From NCBI RefSeq assembly GCF_025698545.1, contig NC_068572.1, positions 620,001 to 684,000 of the forward strand: a stretch of 64,000 nt of DNA, given 5' to 3'. Shown here in pieces: positions 51,836 through 64,000 of the stretch. The first letter of the stretch is position 1. Every line of letters begins with the position of its first letter. Below the pieces are notes generated by a model. That model made no database searches. It saw only the letters and a program-made list of their open reading frames with translations, and was not told the DNA's origin. The position numbers and the translations under genes were made by a program. The stretch comes from Gossypium raimondii. Lineage: Eukaryota > Streptophyta > Magnoliopsida > Malvales > Malvaceae.

Positions 51836-53430
51836 TTTTTGGCTTGTTTTGTCGTAATCATGTCCTATCGGTAGTTTCCGATTAGATACTCGAAAAGGAA
51901 CATGTAAAACACGAACACTAACACGATTGTCAAAGATCTCTGTTTCATGTTCTGGCCCTGTACTAGCAAACATAGTTTACCGTTCAAGTTATCCGTTTGC
52001 TTTTTTTCTTTGTTTGTGGTTAAAGTTATACTTTGCTTGTTTGTCAAGTTATCCTTCAAAAACATGGATGAAAATTGGATCATGTGCAAGATTATTAATA
52101 TTAGCTCAAAATTTTGTGAAACTCTAAACTTGGGTTGACTTTCACAAACTTTAAAACAATAAAATCTTAAAAATAAAATTAGGGGTAAATTATCAAATCT
52201 GTACATGAATTTTGATACATTATTTCAATTTGATACATGAATTTTGATTTGGCGCAATTATGTACATGAAATTTGAATTGTGATTCATATGTATAAATGA
52301 AAATTTGATTTTAATTTAATTGCACACATTTAAAAAATGAATGCATATATTTATTTTTTTGGAATTATATAATTATTTGTGTATATAACATATCAGTAAA
52401 ATGGTATTAATTCGATAATGTTATTCATGATCTGTGAAAATTGAATCAAATTAAAATTACATGTATAAAATTGTACAAAATCAAAGTTCATACATGATAT
52501 TGTATATTGGATCAAAGTTCGTGTATAACTTTCATATTTATTCTTATTTTTATAATTAAATTTAAACAAACAATATTTTATTATCAAAATTGTAATTCGG
52601 GTCGGTCTAATCCGAGCTTTAACCCTTAAGTATACTTTGTTTAAACCTAGATTTAGGGAAGGTTTTACTACATGTATTATTCTTCCTATTATGGAAAAAC
52701 ATGGTGTCAATTGAAAATATTGAAAATTATAAAGGTCAAAATGTAATTTACCCTAAATGGCAAAGGTAAACACAGACGTGTTTTTCATTCAACTCTAGTC
52801 GACTCGAGTATATAAGTATCATAATACATTATTCGAATTGCAAGCAAGTTTTATCGAGTTTTTATTTATTTATTTTAATATATTTTTATATTATGAAATT
52901 ATATTTGTACTCTTATTAGATAGAGAGAGATTAAGTACGAATAAGCTTAATCAAACTTAAACTCGAGTTTGAGTATTGAGTAGCTTAATTAAATCTCGAG
53001 TTGAGGTTTAATTAACTTAAAAATTGATATTCGATCGAGCTCGAATTAAGTATTGAATCTTGAATTTCAAGTCAAACTCAAGTTGACTATTATCCAAGTT
53101 TGACTAGACTTAATTACACTTGTAATTAGCAGCGGACAGAGTACTAATCTTCGTAGAGTCAAGAAGCCGCCACGTGTTAGAAAGGGAAAAATGATAAGGG
53201 TTCAATTGAAATCATTTAAATTTCATAAGGGTCAAAATGCAAGTTACTCCAATTAAAGTAATGTTTACATATGGATGACATCAAGAAGCCTACGCCGAAA
53301 AAGCAACATTAAAATAATGAAAAAAATACAAAAAAAACGAAAAATGAACTAAAACGAAATCAAAACGACGGCGTATCATTTCTGCGCCAAAAGATTTTTT
53401 TTATAATTATATATACACACGTTTACAATA
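51836..53430. other. Intergenic region between two plus-strand genes
   Basis: The first few hundred bases are probably the 3' UTR of the GALT29A-like gene. An inverted-repeat stretch at about 52190-52520 has 'tacatgaattttgat' on the left and 'aaaatcaaagttcatac' on the right, and a relative near 3060-3370. A stretch at 52790-53120 is rich in CGAGTTTGA and 'tcaaactcgag' segments in both orientations. No gene is seen. Confidence 0.5.
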
Positions 53431-53439
53431 ATCGCTTTC

Positions 53440-54188
53440 GCTTTCCCCTTTTTTTTCCCTAGAAAAATAATTCTGATTTTGATCTGTGCTTGACTTGGTT
53501 GATTCTCAGGTAATTGAATCCTTAATCTCTTTAATTTCATCTTATTTTACCTTAATTTCACTTCAATTTCGGCTGTTCTTTCTTATATTTCTCCATCTCT
53601 AAAGATAGGGTTTTCATTCATATGCCTAGTTTTCAAATTTTCAAAAATTTCCTTTTTCCTTTTATATTTTTTAATTATTTTTCATTCTTGGATAGGAAGA
53701 GAAGTTTTTGTGCTTTGTTTTAGAGTTTTCGCTCCTTTTTTTTGGTGAAATTGAGCTTACAGGTTTTTTTTTTTTATTCTTTCTTATGATTGTAAATTTA
53801 ATTTTGGGATTTAATTGAACTTTTTTGGGGATTTTTATTTGTGACTTAAAATTCAACGAATTTTACTGCTTTAGTACTTTTAACAAGTAGAAGTAGCAAG
53901 AGAAGAAGATATAGTTAAGGTTTAGCATTATAGGAGAGAAATTTCTAGTCTTTAAGTATATTTTAATATAGGCAGTTGTTCAGTTATATGTTTAAAAGGG
54001 TAGTTGATACAATTTGCTAAGATTCTGTTTGATTGTTGTTTTTTTATCACATGAAAAGCTGCTAAAAAGCAAAAGAAACTGGTAAAACTGGAAGGCAAAA
54101 TTATCATTGATTCAAGAATAGATAATTAGCGGAGGAGAAATGAGTTACTGGACTTTTGTGGGTAATTGTCTCGTGTTCATGTCTGCAG
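53440..54188 (+). other. Likely 5' UTR exon and first intron of the 1244-residue gene
   Basis: A typical leader exon seems to end at 53509, with ATTCTCAG|GTAATTG as donor. The next exon begins at 54189 after TCTGCAG. The intron is 679 bases, T-rich, with no repeats. A leader intron before the start codon at 54232 is inferred from splice signals only. Confidence 0.55.
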
Positions 54189-54231
54189 ATTTGGCAGTTC
54201 TAAGTCAGTAGCTTGGCAGAGAGAAAAAAGA

Positions 54232-57200
54232 ATGTTGAATTCTGGGAATAATTTAAGCCGAGGGAATGCGGGGTTGTCATCAGATATGCCACCATTACCT
54301 CAGTGTTTGCCTTTGGAACCGATTTCATTAGGCAGTCAGAAATATACACGGTCTGGAGAGTTAAGCCGGGTGTTGGGCGTTCCTCTTCGAAACAGTACAT
54401 CAGAGGATCATTCTTTTGGAGTTTCACACCCTAAGCCTTCCCCTCCAGTGGCAACAGAGGAGCTTAAGAACTTTAAGGAAAGTGTTCAAGATACCTCCAG
54501 AAAGGCCAGGTACAGTCTTTCTTCATTATTGCAACCATTAAGAAAGGCTAAAATTTGGAATGTTCTATATTTTATGGAATATGGTATCCTGTATGAGTTA
54601 GTATAGTGACTTCTCATTGTAATTGTGGTGACAGGGGGGCCTTTAATGTTAATTTGGTAATGGTAGGAACTGCCCCTGGGAACATAATGGGCAAATAACA
54701 ATCTGCCTGGTATAAGATTAGTTACAATGCGTGCAATGCTCATGTATTGTGATACATTTAAGATATTATCTTTGCATGCAATCTAGGCATCCATCCTCGG
54801 GCATGTCCTTGGAACCTGAGTATGTAGATGACTGTCTCGGATAGGAAGTATAGAGCTTTCCTGCAAGTCAAATGGTTCTTCTCGCAGTTTTCTTACTGCT
54901 CATGTACTCTACTCCATGCATATTTTATCTGGATCATGATGATGTTACTCATAAGTCATATGATCAGTTTTTAGTTATTGAATCTACATTGTCTTTCTAA
55001 CAGGGATAGAGTAAAAAAGTTGCGAGAGTCAATTTCTAAACTTGAAAGGTATAGAGAAGCTTTAAGCTCAAAGAAGCGACAACGAAGTGATATTTCAAGT
55101 GAGAGAACAAGTGGAGTAAGTATCACGAAGATGGGAAGCCAGATTCATAGAAATGGTCATGACTTATTGACTCAAAGATTGGAGGATAGGCCGAAGAGTA
55201 TGGGGCTGAACAAACGTGTTCGCACATCAGTAGCTGATTTACGGGTTTGTGTTATACTTATATTGCTGGAATACCTATTTAGTCTTGGCATGCATTATGG
55301 AAAATACTTTTGGTGAATTACCTTGTGATTTCCATAGAAAAATCGGTTGATCATTGCTTAGTGATGCATCAGGGCTTCACTCATTTTATTTAACAATAAT
55401 TGAATGTGCTATTTTATGCACAAATAAAAGAAAGAAGACAAAGTGTGCCTGAAACTTAAAACATAGCTTTACTAGACCCTTACTTTTTCTCTTAATTTTT
55501 TAGCTCATGCTTCATTAGTTTTATTCCTTTCTCTTGTTTTTTCTTCCTTCATGACACAGGCTGATAATAGAACTGCTGTGAATCCAAGGCAGCAGGGGAC
55601 AATAGAAAAGGATGGTGATGTGCCTCCAGCCATTAATGGTGGTTCTGCTCGAATTGAAGAAAAGATCCGTAGATTGCCAGGTGAAGGGTGGGAGACAAAG
55701 ATGAAAAGGAAACGATCTGGTGCAGCAGTAGGAAATAGAGTCGCTGGTGGTGATCGAGATATAAAACGAGTTATTCAACCAAAGATGAGCTCTGAATCAA
55801 AGTTGAGATCATGTGATATACAGGGTTTTAGGTGATTGTCTAGGACTGAACTTGCTTCCTAGTTGTAGGTTTAAAAAAGAATTCCATCTCATATTTCTGG
55901 AAAGTGGGTATATTAGTTTTCAACTTGAACTGTATAACTGCTTGTTTTCTGGTGTGGCATTTTTGAATGCTGGATAAGATATTTTTGTTTTCTAACGCAA
56001 ATGTTGTAAGATTTCTTCTCCTTTATCTCAAGGCCTCGTTGCTGCAATTGATTATTCTTCATGTTTAGTCCTTTTGTTTATAAATTATGTGATTTTGTCA
56101 TTTTACAGCCATTTTTCAAACATTGTTCTCAAAAAGCTTTTTCTTACTGTTATGTTATTTGGTCTCATATGCATACAGATCAAAATCTTCCCCAGGAGTT
56201 GGTGGAATTAGGAAGTCAGATGGTTCTTTTGAAGTAGCTGGTTCAGATGCCAGTACAGTGCTCAGGAATGAACTGGAGAGTACCTCTATTCCTCGAGATC
56301 GTGCAGCTATGCTGGAGCAGAGGGTTGTAGTAAAAGCAAATACCAAGTATGTGCCTTCTCCGGTTAAGTTCTAGCAGTCTGTAGTGTATATGCAAGGTTT
56401 CTTTCATGTATGATATTCTTTTTAATGGTTTCTTCTCGATTATTGATTCTTTTAATTGCTCTATACATCAGGGCAACTCTCCAGGATGACAATCAAGCAA
56501 GTGGCCCAAGTACAATGCTAAAAGGAAAGGGTTCTAGGGCACCACGTACTGGTTCCATTATGGTGTTGGACTCATCTTCTAAAGGTCACCTCTTATCTGG
56601 AGCTTTGCAGGGCTGGGAACAGTCAAATCTAAATAAGACCCAACCATTAGGTGTTGGTAGCAATCAAAAACGTTTGATGTCTACAGGTTCTTCACATGCT
56701 ATGTCTCAGTGGGGTGGTCAGAGACCACATAAAAACTCACGTACAAGGAGAGCAAATTTACTGACTCCCACTTCTAATGCTGAAGCTCAGATTTCAAATC
56801 AAGGCTTCGCAACACCTGATTTTGGTGCTAGGGCATCTATCGGAACTGGAGGGTCAGTGCTAGGCAGCAATGTAGATAATGTTACACCCAGAATTAAGAG
56901 GGAACCTGAGAATGTTTCTTCTCCATTTGGGTTTTCTGAGAGTGAAGAATCAGGGGCTGGAGATAACAAATCAAAGGAGAAAGGAATTGATTGTAGTGAG
57001 GTTACTCTGCCTGCATCTCAAAAAGCTGGGTCTTTCTTACTGCCCACGAGGAAGAACAAAATGTCTACTATTGAAATTGGAGATGGAGTCCGAAGACAAG
57101 GAAGGACTGGAAGCAGTACACCATCCTTGACTAAACCAGGTGTTCCTCCTATGAGGGAGAAGTTGGAGAATATTACAACCAAGCCAATACAAAGTGCAAG

Positions 57201-60200
57201 ATCTGCTTCTGATAAAAATAGAAGGTTCTTAAATATTTTTCCACTACCCTTTTGGTATTAGGTTGTTGATTTGTCTTGAGGAAATCTGATGAATAAATCA
57301 TGTTTCTGTTGGTTCAGTAAGACAGGTCGTCCGCCTTCCAAGAAGCTGAAAGATCGGAAGGCCACAGCTCGTGTTGGGTTGGTACAAAATAATGTCTCTT
57401 CAGATTTCACAGGTATTTGCTAGGTCCATGAGATTTACTAAGCATTTCCCAATCTTAAAGCTGTGTGTGAATGATAAGATTCTTATCCACATCTCCGTGA
57501 TCGGACATTATCATTTCTACAAATATTTGCTCTTAGTTTAGCTATCAACAAGTTGTATTTGTGTACTTGCATGAATTTAGTATTTTCTTTTAATGGAGAC
57601 TGTTTTTTGTTTATTTAATTTTCTAATTTGGAATGAGTTTTTGAATCACGATAATCTGTGTTCATATGCCTCTAAATTTTGTGAAATAAAGATGTGGGTG
57701 CAAAGATCCTTGAAAGCTCCTGTTCTATATTTCTAATGACAATGTGTATGGGATGACATGTTCAGGTGAATCTGATGATGATCGGGATGAATTATTTGCC
57801 GCTGCCACTTCTGCTCGTAATGCTAACAGTACGTATCTCTCTCCAGTAATAGCCCTGTCCCCACCCAAAAGAGAAAAAAAATAGAGAAGAGAAACAAATG
57901 CCTTTAAAGAATTGAGCTTTTGTTGTGGTAATCCTACCTTTTACTTGGTTTGACAGGTCTTGCTTGTACTGGTCCTTTTTGGAAGAAAATGGGATCAATG
58001 TTTAATTCTGTCAGCTCAGAGGATACATCATTCCTTAGACAACAGGTAACATATGGCTCCTAACAGATTTTTTTACTCATTGACACTTTGGGTTTAGTTA
58101 ATCAAAGTTTCCTGATCTATTATTTTGACGTTGAATCAGCTAAATTTGGCAGAAGGGCTTGATGAGAGTTTGTCTCAGATGTTTGGAGATGGATATACTG
58201 TTTTGGTAAACTCCATCATCTTATGTATTTCTCCCTAAACCAAATATCTTTTGATGTAAACTGCCAAGTTTAAATGAGTTTATAAAAGATTTAAGAACAG
58301 ATGAAGGGATGGCTGTATATAAGTTTTAACTTCGTTGGCAAATATTGATACGAGTCCTTTCATTTCCACAGGGTGGTGTGGTGCCAAAAGATGCGCCTAC
58401 TTCTGTTGAAGAAACGGCTAAAACTCACACTTCAATTGGAGGATTTGATCTAAAGCAGTTTGACAAGGTTACTCCTTTATGCCAAAGGGTTCTTTCTGCT
58501 TTGATAGAAGAAGATGAAAGTGAGGAAATTTACAACCACATTGAAGCTAAGAATATGTCCCTTCACTATGCGAGTGATGATTCCCATTGTGGTTCATGCA
58601 ACCAGATGGACGTTGAATCTAAAGATCGGGACAGGATGGAATCTGAAGTTGAGTCAAATGCAGATTTTCAGTGTCAGAAGAACTCTCTGTTAGACAGGCT
58701 CTCTTATGATGCGAGTGTTGCATCTAACACATTTAGGAACTCCAGCATGTCTAATTCGTTACATAGTAGTGAAAGGTGGTTAGGAGAGGATGAATGTTTA
58801 CATTCGGATATGGGGCCGGTGAGTGAAATATGTTCAACTGACCTGGGTCAGGTCCTACCCAAGGAAATAAATGTTTCTGCCGTTTCTTCTTTGGATGGCC
58901 AATATCAATTTATGTCTATGGAGGACAAGCTTGTGCTGGAGCTACATAGTATTGGTATTTATCCAGAGACTTTGGTGAGTTTTCCTTGATACTTCTGTCT
59001 ATTTGATGTCAAATATTTTCGTGCTCAATCATATATGATTAATCTTCATTTTCGAATTTTCTGCCTTCGCCTTTTTGCAGCCTGATTTGACAGAGGGAGA
59101 GGAAGCAATAAATCAAAATGTTGTTGAACTTAATGAAAATCTTTATCAACAGGTTCAAGTCTATTTCCTTTTTTGCTAAAATGAAATTTCATTGTTCTGA
59201 TGTTAAGTAACATATAAAACATTTTTAGCTGCCTTTTTTACGTTGCATGTTTCTGTATATTTGAACACTTTGTTTTATTAATTTTTAGATTCAGAAAAAG
59301 AAGAAAAAGTTGGGGAAGATTGATAAAGCCATTCAGAATGGGAGAGAAGTAGACAGAAGGTACAATATAGATAATTGTCTTATAGCTATTTTGTTAGGCT
59401 TACAGAAAAGTGCTTCAACTAGAATAATGTGGTTTAATCTGCAGGAACATCGAGTATGCTGCAATGGACCAACTAGTACAAATGGCTAACAAGAAACGTT
59501 TGGTAATTCTCAGATACCTGATGCAAGTCGTTTCTAATTAATATCTAAAGCGGATTAGGTTTAATTCTTTGCCTTTTATTGGCCAGTATATTATCACTTT
59601 TTATCTCGATTATTAGATTTACATGTTTCTCTTCACATGGTTGCATGTGAGAATCATTCTGTTCATTTTTTTTTTTTTTGGGGGGGGGGGTGGAGGTATA
59701 CGCAGCAAGGACACAACATGCAAAGCTATGTGCTTTTCAGCTAAAATTATCAAATATCTACTTTACCTTGCTGTATATTTAGCTTGCTAATTTAGCCCTA
59801 TGACATGAATAATGCAGCGGTTTTTACGGGAAAATGCCAATGCATTAGTAATCTGGTGTTGGCATTTCTTGTTGAATTTACAGAGCATATCCCTTTTAAT
59901 GAGCGACTATTACATCTCATGCCATGATATTGAATGAATTATGCAGGCTTGTCGTGGGAGTAATTCATCAAAAAGTGCAGTTCGCAAGGTTTCGAAACAA
60001 GTTGCATTATCTTTTATTAAGCGAACGCTTGATAGATGTCGGAAATTCGAACAGACGGGCAACAGTTGCTTTAGCGAACCTGCATTACAAGATATCATGT
60101 TTTCTGTACATCCATGCAGCAATGAAGCAAAATCTGTTGAAGGTATTGGCTCTGGAACTGCTAGTAATACTTGCAACGAAACATCGAACCATCAAGCCGA

Positions 60201-60964
60201 AGCCAGGGGCTCAGGTACATTTGTGTTGGCATTACATGCCTATAATACTATGTTACTTGAACTCGAGTGTGTTGGATACCGGCATTTATGAAAGCTTATT
60301 CTTGTTCATTTCACTTTCTGTCTCAGGTGCTGTTTGTGGTACTTTTGAGAGGTACGATTCTCCAGATGCCCTTCTGGCTGTTCACTCGACAGAGCATGCT
60401 GTTTCCAAGTACGGATCTACATTGAACAAAGGTAGGAAGAGGGAAGTATTGATTGAGGATGTAGTTGGGAGTGCTTCTTCTAGGGTAACACCGGCTCTTG
60501 ATGGCACCGCCGGAGGACTAAGGGGAAATAGAAGCGAAAGAGATTCAAGAAATACAAGTTCGGTATCCGGGGCTGGTCGGACATCATTAGACGGTGCCAA
60601 GGGTGACCGGAGAACAAAAGCAAAGCCCAAACAGAAGTCAGGGCATGGATTCAACGGCAGGCTCTCGGATCCTTTGCTACCACCTTTGGCTAATTCTAAC
60701 AAGATGACTGAAAGAGAAGCTAGGTCATTATCTCCAACCCCGAGTAATGTTCGTCCGAAAGAATCGGACGAACCAGATGATTTCGCAAACTTGCAACTAA
60801 ATGATTTAGATCCTATGGAAGAATTGGGTGTTTCAAATGACATTGGTGGTTCCCAAGATTTGAGTTCATGGCTAAACTTTGATGAAGATGGCTTGCAAGA
60901 CCATGATTCAATAGGTTTAGAAATACCAATGGATGACCTCTCAGAGTTGAAATTTGCATTTTGA
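54232..60964 (+). CDS. Large plant nuclear protein of unclear function
   Basis: The coding exons are 54232-54509, 55004-55244, 55560-55831, 56179-56346, 56472-57224, 57318-57412, 57766-57828, 57957-58045, 58140-58205, 58372-58974, 59081-59152, 59289-59359, 59445-59502, 59947-60214 and 60327-60964. Every junction is GT-AG in phase; the total is 1244 residues. The protein is hydrophilic, with no signal peptide or membrane segment. A charged helix, DRVKKLRESISKLERYREAL, is at about 94-113. Basic nuclear-signal-like patches include KMKRKRS and GRPPSKKLKDRK. A conserved-looking block, QKKKKKLGKIDKAIQNGREV, starts near 902, and the C-terminus is acidic (DEPDDFANLQLNDLDPMEEL). I recognise the family of Arabidopsis AT2G19390/AT4G29790. 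I have a vague memory of these as plant-specific SAGA subunits but cannot confirm it. Confidence 0.88.
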
Positions 60965-62500
60965 TGGCCCATTTGATGCAATCTGATCAAGTAAGGACTA
61001 ATTATGATTCATTTTATATATAATAGATGTCATATGTATGTAATTGAAGAATTTTGCTGCTTTAATCCAATTAAATTTACTTACCTTGTCCCTTTTTTTT
61101 TCATTTACTGGCTCTCTGGTTGTTCTCGATTTCGATATTTGGCAAATTAGTGTCTTTTAAAAATGAAGCAATTTAATCCTTCTCGCAATTGGTCATTGTA
61201 TTCATTTCTTTGGTTAATTTAGTTTATGATTTGAAATGGATAAACAACATCTAAGATTATTAAATTATTAGTAAATTTACAGTTTGATCATTTAACTTTA
61301 AAAAGTTAATAAAATGATCATTAAATTATTTGAAAGTTTTCATTTAAATTATCAGGTTGTTTAAATTATTATTGTATGATTTTCTTTATTTGCATCACTT
61401 GCATTAATAAAAAGCTTTCCTCTTTTTGACGGTTTGGGTTTTTATTATTATTTGAATCAAAATTCACGAGGTTCATTATTTTCATTACCAGTTGAGTGGT
61501 TTTAATATTTATTTTGTTATTTTTTGGGTCATTAACATTTATGTGACTACTAGCGTGGTAATTCACGTATATTTTGTAAAATTAAAAAAAGTAAACAAAT
61601 TCAAAAGAAGTTCATAGAAATGTTTAAAAATTTATCTATGTTGTGAAGTATACGTAAATTGCCATGATGTGACATCAATGCTATTAGAATTTTAATAATT
61701 CAGTCAATTTTTCTATAAAAAAATTAAACAATTTAACTAAAATTTAAAGATTAAAGGCCAAAATGACAAAAGAATAAAAATAAAAACTAAAATGACAAAA
61801 TAAATAAATGTTTCTATGCCTAAATATTAATAACATTATTCAAATTGTGTCAATCTAAGCTTAAAGTTTAGTAGATCCAATATTTTTATCACACCAAATT
61901 TCAGTACTATAAGGTTTTAACCATATATAATCGAATGCTCTTATTATCAACATAATTTTGTTAAAAATCTGGTTATTATACGATATATATGTGGTCACGT
62001 TTAGTAACTATTTAGTTATTATACAATAAAATGAATAGAATTTTTAACAAAAAAATTAATTTACTTTTTAATATAACGAACAAACACTAATTTTCACATT
62101 TTTTGAATGAAAAAGGTAAAATGCAATTTGACAGGGACCTCCATGTTAGTTTTACTCCTCTCTCAAACTGTCAATATCACGAGATTTCAGTCAAGCTAGT
62201 TAAGTAAAAAACAATGACTAATAAGCCTTTAGTACTATCCATTTCGCCATTTGTACGGACCTCACAAAGCTTGTACGTTGAGACTTCAATGGAGACTGTA
62301 TAGTGAGAAAACTCTTTACTAAAACAAACCAACCAAAAGATACGGTTTTTAATCAACAACCCCAATTCAAAGCAAAAAAGTCTAAATCCCAAAGTGAAAA
62401 AGATCCCGGTTCTTTATTTTCTATTTAATGATTTTCATGGAACTTTAAAAGTAGTGAACACCCATCATCTTCCATTGTTGAACCCTTACTTTTTCAGGTC
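60965..62500. other. Intergenic region before the FtsZ2 gene
   Basis: The first 150-250 bases are probably 3' UTR. A truncated foldback copy (TTTGATCATTTAACTTTAAA) lies at 61270-61370. A right half of a GTAAAAGTACC-family MITE lies at about 61995-62155, ending in CCATGTTAGTTTTAC. The FtsZ2 promoter should lie between 62160 and 62500. No other gene is seen. Confidence 0.5.
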
Positions 62501-62559
62501 AGGTTCCTATGGATTATTGTCTCATTTTTGGGTCATCATTGTTCTGGGTTTTTGATAAT

Positions 62560-63430
62560 ATTTGTGGGTCTTTAATTCCTTTGGAGATTTTTTTAGCATT
62601 GTGTTGAGAATAGTAGAATTTATGTTTACTTTTGCCTTCTTTGTATTTTAATCATTTGGGTATTAGAGAACCAGGTTTGGATTTTGGATCAATGATAGCA
62701 TTTGGGTTTTTATGCTACTAATATGGCTACTTGTGTTGTAACATTTGGTTCTCAGTCATCTACTGGAGTGCTATCCTTTTGGAGAGACTATAGTTTGAAG
62801 GAGCATATTGTTGGATTTTTAATTCATTGCTGATGATGTTTAGCATTGTGTTGAGAATAGGAGAATTTAGGTTATGGTAATATGCAAGTCCTTGTACCAG
62901 TAGTCAGATTGCATTTTGTCATTTGTATTAAAAAAGAAATGGTTAAAATTAGTCATTATACATTAGATCAAAGAGCAAACTTATCATTCTGTTAAAAACT
63001 CAATCCATTTCTACTGTTAAGTGATATGTGATTGATAGAGCAAAATGCCACCTCAGAATGAGGTACATGTGGAATTTTTACAATAAATAGAATTTTTACA
63101 AGACTTAATTTACCCAATTTTTTGAGTGGAGGGGACAAAATACAATTCAACTCCTAATACAAGGACTTCCGTGATACTTTTACTGGGAAAAAAGTTATGT
63201 TTACTTTGCCTTCTTTATCTTGTATATTTTCTTTTAACAATGTGGAACTGTATTTTAACCAGGTTTGGAACAATGATTGGTAACCTAATGTTTGGCATTT
63301 GAGCATATTGGTTTTAAGTATATATCTCTTGGAATTTGGGTTTTATGGCTACTTGTGTTGTAACATTTGGCTCTCAATCATCTATTGGATTGCTATCCTT
63401 TTGGAGAGATTATAGTTTAAAGGAAAGGTT
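62560..63430 (+). repeat. Tandem duplication of the FtsZ2 5' end
   Basis: Copy one (about 62560-62812) and copy two (about 62813-63430) share TTAGCATTGTGTTGAGAATA, 'ttactttTgccttcttt', 'aaccaggtttgga' and the start-codon region 'atggctacttgtgttgtaacatttgg'. Copy one opens [20 protein letters not shown] and then runs into unrelated sequence and a stop after 36 codons (62723-62833). Copy two leads into the real gene. Copy two also holds a MITE at 62877-63183 that copy one lacks. Confidence 0.9.
62877..63183. mobile_element. GTAAAAGTACC-family MITE in the FtsZ2 leader duplication
   Basis: It starts GTAATATGCAAGTCCTTGTA and ends CCGTGATACTTTTAC. The family core is present, including 'ttagatcaaagagcaaac' and 'ttctactgttaa', with a shortened centre. 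Comparison with the sister duplicate shows uninterrupted sequence ('gaatttatgtttac') at the equivalent place, so the insertion followed the duplication. Confidence 0.8.
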
Positions 63431-63965
63431 GATTAATAAAGCTAGTTCCTTGAGATATTTCAATGGTGTTGCTTACAAAAAGCAAACAAATTTGCTAAGT
63501 TTATTGAACTTCAAATGTTGTGTTAATTCTCACAATGTTGGTCCAAATCATAGTAAAGAATCTTTCCTTGATTTACACCCTAAGAAATTGAAGCTTAGTG
63601 GTGAAGAGAATGATGCAATGTTTTATTCTACAACCATCAACGAGAGTTTGAGAGAAACTTGTAATCCAAGTTATAACTATGGTGAAGCTAAGATCAAAGT
63701 TGTTGGTGTTGGTGGTGGTGGGTCGAACGCGGTTAATAGGATGGTCGAGCATTCGTTGAAAGGGGTGGAGTTTTTGATAGTTAACACTGATGCTCAAGCC
63801 TTGAAGATGTCTCCTATGTTGCCTAATAAGTGTTTGCAAATTGGTCAGGAGTTAACTAGGGGTCTTGGTGCTGGTGGTAAACCGAAAATTGGCATGAATG
63901 CCGCGAATGAAAGTAGAGAAGCTATCGAGGAAGCTGTTCATGGTGCGGACATGGTATTTGTGACG
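63345..63965 (+). CDS. FTSZ2: Plastid division protein FtsZ2, first coding exon (partial)
   Basis: FtsZ2 is a tubulin-like GTPase that, with FtsZ1, forms the stromal Z-ring dividing chloroplasts. Only exon 1 is in the window: 207 codons from ATG at 63345 to the donor GTGACG|GTAAGT after 63965; the rest lies to the right. Residues 1 to about 110 are a Ser/Leu-rich transit peptide and variable region, starting [10 protein letters not shown]. The FtsZ core starts at about 115 with [50 protein letters not shown] and the exon end GADMVFVT follow. The GTP-binding GGGTGTG loop must lie in the next exon. FtsZ2 rather than FtsZ1 is supported by the MATxV start and by [12 protein letters not shown]; some residues differ from the usual FtsZ2 consensus, so it may be a diverged paralogue. 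Confidence 0.93.
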
Positions 63966-64000
63966 GTAAGTTGTATTTTGTTATGTTCAATTACTGTTTT

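Noticed and set aside
60382..60990. 202-codon open frame on the minus strand
   Set aside because: It lies antisense to the last exon of the 1244-residue gene, whose splicing and frame are coherent. The antisense translation shows no domain.
62723..62833. 36-codon frame starting like FtsZ2, as a separate small gene
   Set aside because: It is the truncated half of a tandem duplication of the FtsZ2 5' end, with no domain of its own.

Overview
The window is nuclear DNA from a flowering plant. Genes have GT-AG introns, intergenic DNA is very AT-rich and packed with transposon debris, and all gene products are plant families. I infer a dicot, most likely cotton (Gossypium) or another Malvaceae, mainly because the long-terminal-repeat (LTR) ends and several miniature repeats look like cotton repeats. 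That is recognition, not a database result.

Six genes can be modelled. Left to right: a fatty acyl-CoA reductase (minus, 10381-15675, 10 exons); the histone chaperone HIRA (minus, 34052-39453, 10 exons); the ESCRT AAA ATPase VPS4/SKD1 (minus, 41654-45539, 8 exons); an intronless GT29 glycosyltransferase like GALT29A (plus, 50666-51835); a 1244-residue plant nuclear protein of uncertain function (plus, 54232-60964, 15 coding exons); and the first coding exon of a plastid division FtsZ2 gene (plus, 63345-63965, cut by the window end). The genes do not form a functional cluster. They cover wax or alcohol lipid synthesis, chromatin, endosomal sorting, Golgi glycosylation, probable chromatin function and plastid division.

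The left half (1-34 kb) is mostly repeats. It holds a solo LTR at 3894-6365, a nested pair of solo LTRs at 17472-22410 (the inner one, 18265-21013, has a perfect CACCA target duplication), a LINE RNase H remnant at 1390-1800, many foldback and MITE elements with Mutator-like 9-bp target duplications, one PIF/Harbinger-like MITE (27869-28481), and a tRNA-like SINE head near 27380-27450. Two pieces of plastid DNA have moved to the nucleus: part of atpA (33170-33425) and part of 16S rRNA (47618-47718). Both carry the C-to-T and G-to-A changes expected of methylated nuclear DNA.

The right half (34-64 kb) is gene-dense, but MITEs sit in introns of HIRA and VPS4, a long foldback element lies just upstream of the VPS4 promoter, and tandem duplications occur in the HIRA and VPS4 introns, the GALT29A leader and the FtsZ2 5' region. 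I found no new multigene system. The points most worth checking are the apparent loss of a usable splice donor in HIRA, the duplicated start region of FtsZ2, and the nested solo LTRs.
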